Origin: RYN-230 sp963713815
GTDB lineage: Bacteria > Actinomycetota > Actinomycetes > Streptosporangiales > Streptosporangiaceae
DNA length: 64,000 nucleotides
Direction of reading: 5' to 3'
Assembly: GCA_963713815.1 (NCBI GenBank)
Contig: CAVQNH010000045.1
Coordinates: forward strand, 62,001 to 126,000
Positions within the stretch are counted from its first letter, which is position 1; each line of letters starts with the position of its first letter. Below the pieces are notes generated by a model that saw nothing but the letters and a program-made list of their open reading frames with translations, had not been told where the DNA came from and ran no database searches. The position numbers and the translations under genes were made by a program. Positions 33,020 through 40,973 of this stretch are shown piece after piece.

Positions 33020-34234
33020 TCATTGGGCGGCCCGTACCCGGCTGGGTACCGGTCCGAGGTCGTGTGGGAAGCGGTGCCGCAGCACCAGTGCGGCCACCGC
33101 GGCGACTGCGACGATCGCGGCGCCGGCCAGCAGCGCCGGCTGGTAGCTGTGATGAAGCATCGGCGTGACCAGTACCGGCCCGGCGATCTGGCCGACGCTG
33201 TATCCGGTGGTCAGGATGGCCACGGCCCGTGGTGTGCCCAGGTGAGCGCCGGTGGCCAGCGCCACGGTGGCGACGCCCAGGAACGTGGCGCCGAACAGCA
33301 CCGCGGAAGCGAGCGCGGCGGTGGTCCCGCCGACCAGAGCCGGGAGCGCGATGCCGACGGCCTGAGTGCCCAGCGCGACGGCCAGCAGTGTCGGGCGGCT
33401 CCATATGCGGCTCAGCCCGGCCCAGAGCGCCGCCGACGGCACGGCCGCCACTCCGACGATGATCCAGGCGCTGCTACCGAGCGTGGTCGAGGCGGTCTGG
33501 TCGATAGCGGCGACCAGGAACGTGCCCGCGATGATGTAGCCGACGCCTTCCAGCGTGTACGCCAGCAGCAACGACATGAACCATCGGCGGCCGGCCGGCC
33601 CAGCCCCACGGTCTGTCCCGCCGTCGTCCGTGGCCGCCGGCCGCAGTGGCCAGGCGGCCACGGTCAGCACCGCGCCGAGCGCCGCGGCCGACCACCAGGA
33701 GTCCTGCCATGTGCCGTGGCGGAGGACCAGCACGAGTACGCCGGAGGCGGCGATCCCGGCACCGACGCCGCCGAATCCGTGCCCGACCAGATGCTGACCG
33801 TGGGCGCGCAGCCCGGTGAGCAGCGCGCTCGCCGCGACCATGAATACCAGCGCGCTCGCGCATCCGGTGACGAACCGCAGAGCCGCCCACCTAGCGTCGC
33901 CGGTCAGCACCGGCATCAGTGCGAGCGTGGCAACCACGACGATCAGCGACGACCGGTACACCGCCCGCGACCGCAGCAGCGCAGGCGCGGCAACGCCGGC
34001 CATCGCGCCGGCCAGATACCCGGCATAGTTGGCGGTCGCGATCGCGGCCCCCCACTGCGGCGAGAGCCCGGCCCTGGCGATCATCAGCGGCAGGATCGGC
34101 GTGTAGACGAACCGGCCCACGCCCATCCCGACTGCCATGGCCGCGGCCGCCGGCACGACGGTCCAGGCGGGCCGGGCCAGGGGAACGGCGAGGCCCGACG
34201 GCCGTCCCGGCGGCGGTGCGGGTAGCCCGGCCAT
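33020..34234 (-). CDS. MFS transporter, YbfB/YjiJ type
   Basis: 404 residues and about 12 membrane helices. The N-terminus VGMGVGRFVYTPILPLMIA is the signature of the YbfB/YjiJ MFS group (GxxRFaY.aLLP.M). Loops carry ALLRSRAVYRSSL and RGAGPAGRRWF. Substrates of this group are largely unknown, although some export arabinose-like sugars or drugs. It lies between the SDR gene (26 bp upstream) and the isomerase-like gene (9 bp downstream) on the same strand, so all three form an operon facing away from the LysR gene. Confidence 0.9.
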   Translation of the reverse strand: MAGLPAPPPGRPSGLAVPLARPAWTVVPAAAAMAVGMGVGRFVYTPILPLMIARAGLSPQWGAAIATANYAGYLAGAMAGVAAPALLRSRAVYRSSLIVVVATLALMPVLTGDARWAALRFVTGCASALVFMVAASALLTGLRAHGQHLVGHGFGGVGAGIAASGVLVLVLRHGTWQDSWWSAAALGAVLTVAAWPLRPAATDDGGTDRGAGPAGRRWFMSLLLAYTLEGVGYIIAGTFLVAAIDQTASTTLGSSAWIIVGVAAVPSAALWAGLSRIWSRPTLLAVALGTQAVGIALPALVGGTTAALASAVLFGATFLGVATVALATGAHLGTPRAVAILTTGYSVGQIAGPVLVTPMLHHSYQPALLAGAAIVAVAAVAALVLRHRFPHDLGPVPSRVRAAQ

Positions 34235-34260
34235 GATCCCTCTGCTGGCGGGGTGGCCGG

Positions 34261-34980
34261 TCAGTGGCCGGCGCTCTGGCCGCCGTCGACGTGCAGGATC
34301 TCGCCGGTCACGAACTCGGCGGTCTCCAGATACGCGATCGCTTCAACGATGTCGTCGACGTCGCCCATCCGGCCGACCGGATGCAGCGCAGCGAGCGTGT
34401 CGTGGGTCTCCTCGGCGTGCATCGGAGTGCGGATGATGCCGAGCGACACCGTGTTGACGCGCACGCCACGAGCTGCGTACTCGATGGCCAGCGACCGGGT
34501 AACCGCGTTGAGGCCGCCCTTCGTCAGCGACGCGAGCGCGGATGGGACAGCGGTATTGGCGTGGTCGACGAGGCTGGTGGAGATGTTGACCACGTGTCCG
34601 CGGCGGGTGCCGTTGTTGCGCAGCATGGCCGCGATGGCCGGCCGCGTGACGTTGAAGAATCCGCGCAGGTTGACGCCGGTGACCATGTCAAAGTCCGCAT
34701 CGGTGTAGTCGGTGAACGACTTGGCGACGAATACCCCAGCGTTGTTAACCAGCGTGTCCACCTGGCCGAAACGTTCGACCGCCCGATCGACCAGACGCGC
34801 GCCGGTCTCGGGGTCGGCGATATCGCCGGGCACGGTGAGCACGCCCGGGTCGGCGGAGGAGGTGATGTGCCGCGAGTTCGCGACGACCGCGTACCCGAGC
34901 TTGCGGTAGGCCTGCACGGCGCCGGCGCCGATGCCCTGCGACGCGCCGGTGATAATCGCGACCTTCTGTTCTGAAAACAT
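34261..34980 (-). CDS. SDR-family oxidoreductase lacking the catalytic tyrosine
   Basis: 239 residues. The NAD(P) motif is TGASQGIG (residues 11-18); NNAG (79-82) and NIST (132-135) follow. The position four before the catalytic Lys154 is Ala150 (PSALASLTKGG), so the usual Tyr of YxxxK is missing. The C-terminus GEILHVDGGQSAGH is standard. I recall a subgroup of actinobacterial SDRs with the same SALASLTKGG segment, so this is probably a family trait and not decay. It may be a non-classical reductase or a nucleotide-binding regulatory protein. First gene of the operon divergent from LysR. Confidence 0.88.
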   Translation of the reverse strand: MFSEQKVAIITGASQGIGAGAVQAYRKLGYAVVANSRHITSSADPGVLTVPGDIADPETGARLVDRAVERFGQVDTLVNNAGVFVAKSFTDYTDADFDMVTGVNLRGFFNVTRPAIAAMLRNNGTRRGHVVNISTSLVDHANTAVPSALASLTKGGLNAVTRSLAIEYAARGVRVNTVSLGIIRTPMHAEETHDTLAALHPVGRMGDVDDIVEAIAYLETAEFVTGEILHVDGGQSAGH

Positions 34981-35072
34981 GCCTCCACCATGGCCCGGAA
35001 GCCTCCGGCACCGCCACGACCAGCATTCTCTCTGCTGGTAGGCAGAACCTCCTACTGCGCTACGATCACTTC

Positions 35073-35990
35073 GTGGAGCTCCGGCAGCTGCGCTACTTCG
35101 TGGCCGTCGCCGAGGAACTCAACTTCGGCCGGGCCGCCGCGCGGCTGCGCATTGCCGGACCATCGTTGTCGCAGCAGATCAAGGTCCTGGAACGCGTTCT
35201 CGGTACCCGCCTGTTCGACCGGGACCGCCGTACCGTGACGCTTACCCCGGCTGGCGAGGCGCTGCTCCCGCGCACCCGGGCGCTGCTGGAACAGGCCGAC
35301 GAGCTGCGCCGGGCGGCCGCCGGCCTGGCCGCGCACGAACCCGTCCGCCTCGGCTACGTCAACTGGCGCCCGGCCGACCTCACCAGCCGGACCGCCGGGG
35401 TCGCCCAACTGCTCGTCGACGCCTGGGTGCTGCCCTCACACACCCAGGCCAGCCGGGTCGCTGACGGAAGCATCGATCTGGCGATCTGCTGGGTCCGGGC
35501 CGAGGACCTCGCCACCTACGACCTCGAAGCCCAGCTGCTCGGTGCCGACCGGCTCTACGCGGTCGCTCCCGGGACGGACGCCTCGCCCGTACGGGCCCGG
35601 GACACAGCGGTGCTAGTCGACGCCGACGAAACCAGCTGGCTGTCGTGGAACAAATACGCAGAGGAGTTCCTGGCCGACACCGGCGCCACCCGCATACCCA
35701 TCGACGACGGCGGCATCACCGGCCCGGCGTTCTTCGACCATGTACGACGGCTTCGCCGCCCATTGGTCAACTCGCCCAAGGGACAGACGACACCAATCCC
35801 GCCGGACCTGGTCCAGCGGCCGATCGTCGCGCCTGCGCCGTACTGGACCTGGTCCCTGGTCTGGCGCCGGACCGAGAGTCAGCCGCCCGTGCTGGCGGCC
35901 GCGAAGGCGCTGACCGACGATCGGGGTGGTCCCACCTTCGACAACGGCGTCGCGTGGCTGCCGTCCGGCGACCCGTACCGGCCGAGCTAG
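35073..35990 (+). CDS. LysR-family transcriptional regulator
   Basis: 305 residues from GTG at 35073. The N-terminal HTH is classical: MELRQLRYFVAVAEELNFGR, AARLRIAGPSLSQQIKVLER and GTRLFDRDRRTVTLTPAG. The effector-binding part starts at VRLGYVNW and has an unusual C-terminal half rich in Trp. It is divergent from the SDR-MFS-isomerase operon over a 92-bp gap, the standard LysR layout, and is expected to activate that operon in response to an aromatic or related ligand. Confidence 0.92.
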   Translation: MELRQLRYFVAVAEELNFGRAAARLRIAGPSLSQQIKVLERVLGTRLFDRDRRTVTLTPAGEALLPRTRALLEQADELRRAAAGLAAHEPVRLGYVNWRPADLTSRTAGVAQLLVDAWVLPSHTQASRVADGSIDLAICWVRAEDLATYDLEAQLLGADRLYAVAPGTDASPVRARDTAVLVDADETSWLSWNKYAEEFLADTGATRIPIDDGGITGPAFFDHVRRLRRPLVNSPKGQTTPIPPDLVQRPIVAPAPYWTWSLVWRRTESQPPVLAAAKALTDDRGGPTFDNGVAWLPSGDPYRPS

Positions 35991-36305
35991 AGCGTCCGGT
36001 CGGCCGGGGATGTCGGTGTGGTCGCGCGGGCAATACCGCGTGTTCTACACGATTGATGAAGGTAGAAAGCTGGTCCAGATCGACCACGTAGCGCGCCTGC
36101 CATGAGGGACAGCAGCGCCCGCTCGCGGTGATGCTGCTGGGCCCGCGGCAGCCAGCATGCAGCCACCGCGGCGTCGTCGCAGATTGGACCCGGGGACCGT
36201 GCTAGCCGTACCTCGAGTTCGGGTGGCCGCACGATGGATCTTCTTCTCACGTGCGGCGAGCATCGAGGTGCAGGTGACCGGAGTGGATGGCAGGAGATGA
36301 GTTGC

Positions 36306-37985
36306 ATGAGCCATCGCGTTAGCCGGCCCGCAGTGGCCAGCATGATCCTGGCCGTCGCCGCTGGCCTGGCTATCGGCGGCTGCACGTCCGGCACCACATC
36401 GAGGGTGGCGAGTTGCTCTGCTAAGCATGCGGCGGCAGGCCCGGCCAGCAGCACGCCGGCCGGCTCCCCGGCTCCGGCGGTCGCGGCGGGCTGGACGCTG
36501 CCCGGCGGCAATCTGGCCAACACGCGGGATGTCGCGAGCGCGATCACCAGCTCTGATGTCTCGACGCTGGGAGTGGCGTGGTGCGTGCCGATGCAGTCGA
36601 CGGGTGCGACTGCTGCCGCGGGCCTGACCGATGGTTACGCGACGACCCCGGTTGTGGTGAATGGCGTGGTGTACACGCAGGATCTTGAGTCGAATGTGCG
36701 GGCGATCGAGCTCGCCACCGGCAAGGTGCTGTGGACCCACGACTACAACTCGACCAACGGCGGCCCCGATGGCGTCAACGTGGTCCACGGGGTGGTGTAC
36801 GCGGCGACAGACAAAGCCGCCGTCGCCTTGTCGGCCGCCACGGGCAGGCAGTTGTGGAGCCGGACCCTGATCGGCAACGACCTCGAGGGCATCGACATGA
36901 CCCCTGGGTACAACGACGGCACCGTGTACGTGTCGACCGTGCCCGTCAACCCGAACAAGGGCCAGTATCTTGGCGGTGCCAAGTCGGCGCTATGGGCGCT
37001 GAACGCCGCCACCGGCGCGCCCGAATGGTCCTGGGACGAGGTCCAGGACCTGTGGGGGAATCCGCGCATCAACTCCGGCGGTGGACTGTGGGATCCGCCG
37101 TCGTTCGACAGCCGGGGCAACATTTACATCGCAGTGGCCAACCCCGGCCCGATAGGCCAGACCGGATGGCCCCGCGGCTATCCCTGGGGGACAAGCAGGC
37201 CCGGCCCGGACCTGTACACCGACTCGATCGTCAAGCTGAGCCCGCAGGGCAAACTGCTCTGGTACTACCAGCTCACTCCCCACGACCTCTACGACTGGGA
37301 CCTGCAGAACTCGCCCGTGCTCACCACCGCCCACGGGCAGCCGGTGGTCATCGACGGCGGCAAGGCCGGCATCTTGATCGAGCTCAGCGCCCAGACCGGC
37401 AAGCTGCTGTGGAAGCTCCCGGTCGGCGCGCACAGCGGGCACGAGAACGACGGGCTGCTCACCGAACACGCCACGCCCGCTTCACCCATCCCGCTGCCCG
37501 CGAAATTCACCCTCGAACCTGGCGTGTTCGGCGGCATCGAGTCCCAGCTGGCCACCAACGGGGCAACGACATTCGCCGCCGTCAACAACCTGGCCGTGCC
37601 GCTGTCCGTGAAAGGCGTGACGGAGAGCTCCAAGGAATTCGAAGCCTCTATCCCCAGGGCAACGGGCGAGATGATCGCGGTCAACCAGGACACCGGAAAG
37701 ATCGAATGGGACGACAAACTCCCCTCCTCGCCCTACGGCGCGGCTAGCGTCACCGGCAACGTCGTGTTCACCACCACGTACAACGGCTATCTGTACGCGT
37801 TCAACGCGGCCACCGGCGCGGTCCTGCTGAAAACACCACTGTCCGCCGGGACCAACTCTCCCGTGACCATCGACGGCGACTACGTCCTCGCCGGAGCAGG
37901 CGCGGCACTATCGAAGAACCAGCAGCCACTGATCATCGCCTACAAGCTCGGAGCCAAGGGCACGCTGCCCGACACCGTGCGCTGA
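36306..37985 (+). CDS. PQQ-dependent-dehydrogenase-like beta-propeller lipoprotein
   Basis: 559 residues from ATG at 36306, nine bases after AGGAG. A signal peptide with lipobox (LAIGGC) predicts anchoring outside the membrane. The body is a PQQ-binding-like propeller with tryptophan-docking blades (NGVVYTQDLESNVRAIELAT, GKVLWTH, LWALNAATGAPEWSW, LYAFNAATGAVLL) and HDLYDWDLQNSPVL as in alcohol and polyvinyl-alcohol dehydrogenases. Whether PQQ is bound is uncertain. No cytochrome c motif is present. It is a single gene; the 240 bp upstream show nothing else. Confidence 0.82.
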   Translation: MSHRVSRPAVASMILAVAAGLAIGGCTSGTTSRVASCSAKHAAAGPASSTPAGSPAPAVAAGWTLPGGNLANTRDVASAITSSDVSTLGVAWCVPMQSTGATAAAGLTDGYATTPVVVNGVVYTQDLESNVRAIELATGKVLWTHDYNSTNGGPDGVNVVHGVVYAATDKAAVALSAATGRQLWSRTLIGNDLEGIDMTPGYNDGTVYVSTVPVNPNKGQYLGGAKSALWALNAATGAPEWSWDEVQDLWGNPRINSGGGLWDPPSFDSRGNIYIAVANPGPIGQTGWPRGYPWGTSRPGPDLYTDSIVKLSPQGKLLWYYQLTPHDLYDWDLQNSPVLTTAHGQPVVIDGGKAGILIELSAQTGKLLWKLPVGAHSGHENDGLLTEHATPASPIPLPAKFTLEPGVFGGIESQLATNGATTFAAVNNLAVPLSVKGVTESSKEFEASIPRATGEMIAVNQDTGKIEWDDKLPSSPYGAASVTGNVVFTTTYNGYLYAFNAATGAVLLKTPLSAGTNSPVTIDGDYVLAGAGAALSKNQQPLIIAYKLGAKGTLPDTVR

Positions 37986-38004
37986 CCCGGGAACTCCGGC
38001 ATTC

Positions 38005-38583
38005 TCACAGCGTGAAAGGGAGGGTGCCGGAGGAGACGGAGAGCGCCGTGATGGTCTGCTCCGCCCATTGAAGGCTGGCCCGGCTAACCGCCAGCCCGTG
38101 GTCGAGAGCAAGGCCCGGATGGCGGGCCTTGAGATCGCTTCCGGCTGTCTGCCGCTCCAGCTCCGCGATGAACGCCGCGAGCGCGTCTGCGAGGTTCTGC
38201 AGGAATTTGAGCACCTCTTCCCGCGGGAACCGGTGCTCCATCATCACGAAGCGCATGAGGTGCAGGCCGAGGTCCCGCGAGACCGTGGCTGGTTCTACCG
38301 GTATGCGAAGCCAGCTCACATGAGCCGCCCGGCCGGCCTGCGTTGGCTCATAGACGCGGCGGCGCCGGGCTGACTCGCCAGCTGGACCAGGTGAAGTCTG
38401 AGCCCGGACCAGGCCGCTGCGCTCCAGGCGGCGCAGCGCCGGATACAGCGCACCCGAGCTGGGCTGATAGACGCCCATCGGCGTGGCAGCGAAGATCCGC
38501 TTCAGGTCGTAGCCCGACGACGGCGACATGCAGACCAGGCCGAGCAGTATGTGCTCGAACGAGGTGAGCTGCCGTCCCGTCAT
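38005..38583 (-). CDS. PadR-family transcriptional regulator
   Basis: 192 residues from ATG at 38583. The winged helix SFEHILLGLVCMSPSSGYDL, MGVYQPSSGALYPALRRLER and GLVRAQTSP is the PadR N-terminal domain. The C-terminal helical part with VSRDLGLHLMRFVMMEH and a long coiled helix (FLQNLADALAAFIAELERQT) mediates dimerisation. A perfect palindrome lies 22 bp upstream of its start and between it and the divergent membrane-protein gene, so it most likely represses both. Confidence 0.9.
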   Translation of the reverse strand: MTGRQLTSFEHILLGLVCMSPSSGYDLKRIFAATPMGVYQPSSGALYPALRRLERSGLVRAQTSPGPAGESARRRRVYEPTQAGRAAHVSWLRIPVEPATVSRDLGLHLMRFVMMEHRFPREEVLKFLQNLADALAAFIAELERQTAGSDLKARHPGLALDHGLAVSRASLQWAEQTITALSVSSGTLPFTL

Positions 38584-38604
38584 GACAGGCAATCTACCCT
38601 TGCC

Positions 38605-38627
38605 GCATAGGTCGAATCGACCTATGC
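38605..38627. promoter_or_regulatory. PadR operator, perfect palindrome
   Basis: GCATAGGTCGA, one central A, then TCGACCTATGC: 11-bp arms that are exact reverse complements. It sits 22 bp from the PadR start and 68 bp before the divergent gene, in the place expected of an autoregulatory operator. Confidence 0.75.
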
Positions 38628-38694
38628 TGGCGGAACACAGGGCTGAGAGTGGGCGGGCCAGATCATCTGGCTGACGGCAGGACATGGGCCACGA

Positions 38695-39486
38695 GTGAGG
38701 GCAGCCGGTCCCCGCAACATCGCGAAAGGTCCCTTCGTCGTGAAGACGAGCAATGATGCCGGGCGAGCCGCCGGACCTACGCCGGCGAAGGGCGGCCGGC
38801 TCCGCGCGATCGCGATGATTGTGATCTTCGACGTGGCCGCCCCGCTTGCGGCCTACAGCCTGCTGCGCGCGGCCGGCATGACGGCCGTGACGGCTCTGCT
38901 GCTGAGCGGGGTGTTCCCTGCTCTGGGCGTGGCCATAGGTGTCATTCAGAACCGTCGGCTGGACGTCGTCGGTGCCCTGGTCCTGGCCGGGATCGTCGTG
39001 GGCACGGTCCTCGGCCTGGTCAGCCACAGCACCAGGCTGCTGCTGGTCGAGGGATCGGTGCCCACCGCCGTATTCGGCGTCGCCTGCCTGGGCTCGCTGT
39101 GGAGACGGCACCCGCTGATGTTCAGCTTCGCCCTGGAATTCACCGGCCCGGACACCGCTAAGGGCCGGGAGATGACCAGGCTCTGGCAATATGACGGCTA
39201 CCGGCGCGTGTTCCGGATCATCACCGCCGTGTGGGGCGCCGGCTTTCTCCTCGAAGCCGCCCTGCGGGTCGTCATCGTCTATAACACCTCGACTGGAACA
39301 GCCCTAGCCAGCTCCAAGATCATGCCATTTCTCTGGGGCGCCGTCTTGTCGGCATGGACGGTCGGCTACGGTGCACGGCAGAAGAAGAAGGGCGAACGCA
39401 TGGCTGCCGCCACCGGCGAGGTACCGGCGACAAGCCGCGTACTTTCCCCTTCCCCGGATGCCGCAAAGGCGAGCGACCTCACATGA
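38695..39486 (+). CDS. VC0807-like integral membrane protein
   Basis: Up to 263 residues from GTG at 38695; a GTG at 38740 is a possible later start. Four to six hydrophobic helices, including IVIFDVAAPLAAYSLLRAAG, ALLLSGVFPALGVAIGVI and VVGALVLAGIVVGTVLGLVS, and the segment HPLMFSFALEFTGPD match the VC0807 family of membrane proteins of unknown role, often paired with PadR or TetR regulators. The tail is basic and cytoplasmic. Divergent from PadR across the operator, so probably induced when PadR releases. Confidence 0.8.
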   Translation: MRAAGPRNIAKGPFVVKTSNDAGRAAGPTPAKGGRLRAIAMIVIFDVAAPLAAYSLLRAAGMTAVTALLLSGVFPALGVAIGVIQNRRLDVVGALVLAGIVVGTVLGLVSHSTRLLLVEGSVPTAVFGVACLGSLWRRHPLMFSFALEFTGPDTAKGREMTRLWQYDGYRRVFRIITAVWGAGFLLEAALRVVIVYNTSTGTALASSKIMPFLWGAVLSAWTVGYGARQKKKGERMAAATGEVPATSRVLSPSPDAAKASDLT

Positions 39487-39519
39487 CCCGGACGACGTCA
39501 GGCCGCTGCATATCCCGGG

Positions 39520-40527
39520 CTAGCGGAAGAGGGCGCTGTAGGCATTCAGGGCGGGCTGGCCGCCGAGATGCGCATACAGGACAGTGGAGCCTGCGGCGAT
39601 CTGGCCGCTGCGGATCAGGTCGATCAGGCCGGCCATCGACTTGCCCTCGTACACCGGATCGATGATCATTCCCTCCAGGCGGCCGGTCAGCCGGATGGCA
39701 TCCAGGGTGGACTGGACCGGGATGCCGTAGTAGTCACCAGCCCAGCCCGGCAGCACGGTGATCTCCTCCTCGGCGAGGTCCCGGCCGAGGCCGATCAGCT
39801 CCGCGGTGCTCCGGGCGATCTTCGCGACCTGGGCGCGGGTTTCCTCCAGCTTCGCGGATGCGTCGATGCCGAGCACCGTCCGGGGCCGGTCCTGGCCGGC
39901 GAACCCGGCGATCATCCCGGCCTGAGTTGACCCGGTAACGCTGCACACGATGATCGTGTCAAAGAAGATTCCCAGCTCGGCTTCCTGGCGCTGGACCTCG
40001 TCTGCCCAGTTCGCGAAGCCCAGGCCGCCGAGCCGGTGATCCGACGCCCCGGCCGGGATGGGGTACGGCGTCCCGCCAGCGGCCCGGACCTCGTCTAGCG
40101 CCTGCTCCCAGCTGGATTTGACGCCGATCCCGAATCCCGCGTCGACCAGTCGCACATCGGCGCCCATGATCCGGGACAGCAGGATGTTACCCACCCGGTC
40201 GCCGACCGCGTCCGGCCAGTCCACCCAGCTCTCCTGGACCAGCACGGCCCGCAGGCCGAGCCGGGCCGCGACCGCGGCGACCTGCCTGGTGTGGTTGGAC
40301 TGCACCCCGCCGATCGACACCAGCGTGTCCGCCCCCAGTGCCAGCGCATCCGGTACCAGGTACTCCAGCTTGCGGACCTTGTTACCCCCGAACGCGAGCC
40401 CGGAGTTGCAGTCCTCCCGCTTGGCCCAGATCTGCGCTCCGCCCAGATGCGCGGTCAGCCGCTCCAGCGGATGCACCGGGCTCGGGCCGAACATCAGCGG
40501 ATACCGCGGGAAATCACTCAGCGACAC
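39520..40527 (-). CDS. acdS: 1-aminocyclopropane-1-carboxylate (ACC) deaminase
   Basis: 335 residues, the normal length. PLP-dependent; it splits the ethylene precursor ACC into 2-oxobutyrate and ammonia. Strong matches to characterised ACC deaminases: YPLMFGPSPVHPLERL, AKREDCNSGLAFGGNKVRKL with the PLP lysine (Lys50), SIGGVQSNHTRQVAAVAA, VCSVTGSTQAGMIAGFA and YEGKSMAGLI. The residues that separate ACC deaminase from D-cysteine desulfhydrase are those of the deaminase: Glu294 in PVYEGK and Leu321 in YAHLGG. This suggests a plant-associated lifestyle. No AcdR-type Lrp gene is adjacent. Confidence 0.92.
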   Translation of the reverse strand: MSLSDFPRYPLMFGPSPVHPLERLTAHLGGAQIWAKREDCNSGLAFGGNKVRKLEYLVPDALALGADTLVSIGGVQSNHTRQVAAVAARLGLRAVLVQESWVDWPDAVGDRVGNILLSRIMGADVRLVDAGFGIGVKSSWEQALDEVRAAGGTPYPIPAGASDHRLGGLGFANWADEVQRQEAELGIFFDTIIVCSVTGSTQAGMIAGFAGQDRPRTVLGIDASAKLEETRAQVAKIARSTAELIGLGRDLAEEEITVLPGWAGDYYGIPVQSTLDAIRLTGRLEGMIIDPVYEGKSMAGLIDLIRSGQIAAGSTVLYAHLGGQPALNAYSALFR

Positions 40528-40973
40528 CCAGACCTCCTCATGCCGTGCCTGCCTCAGGGTGCTGGGCTCTCAGCGGCCAGGCGGCGGCCGCCCTGGGAGC
40601 CGTGGATGACCGCGGGCCGCCGCTGCGTGCCGAAAGTCTCCCACCGGCCGGTCACCCGGACCAGTGCGCCGCTGTGCAGGTTTGTCCGCCGGTGCACGGT
40701 AAGGACAATCGTCCCGAAGCAAAGATTGTCCCGCTTTCGGCGACGGCGGCAGTAGCTTCCTGCAACCGAGATGGGCCAGGAACTCGGCCATGGCGACGAC
40801 GTGATTGACGTCCTCCAATGATCGTGTCATATATACGGAAAAGCCCCGCGAGTTCCGGCCGCCTAGCAACGTCCGGTGCGGACCGGGCGCACCGGCCACG
40901 ATATTTCCTGCCCCGAGTTTCACTCGCTGACCCCGGGGGCAGGCTGTCCTGGGGCAATACGGGGGGCGAGATC
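40528..40973. other. intergenic region between acdS and the RCC1 gene
   Basis: About 445 bp, divergent. Open frames on the minus strand (for example one reading RGFSVYMTRSLEDVNHVVAM) match nothing I know and lack ribosome binding sites. It should contain the promoters of both flanking genes. Confidence 0.4.
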
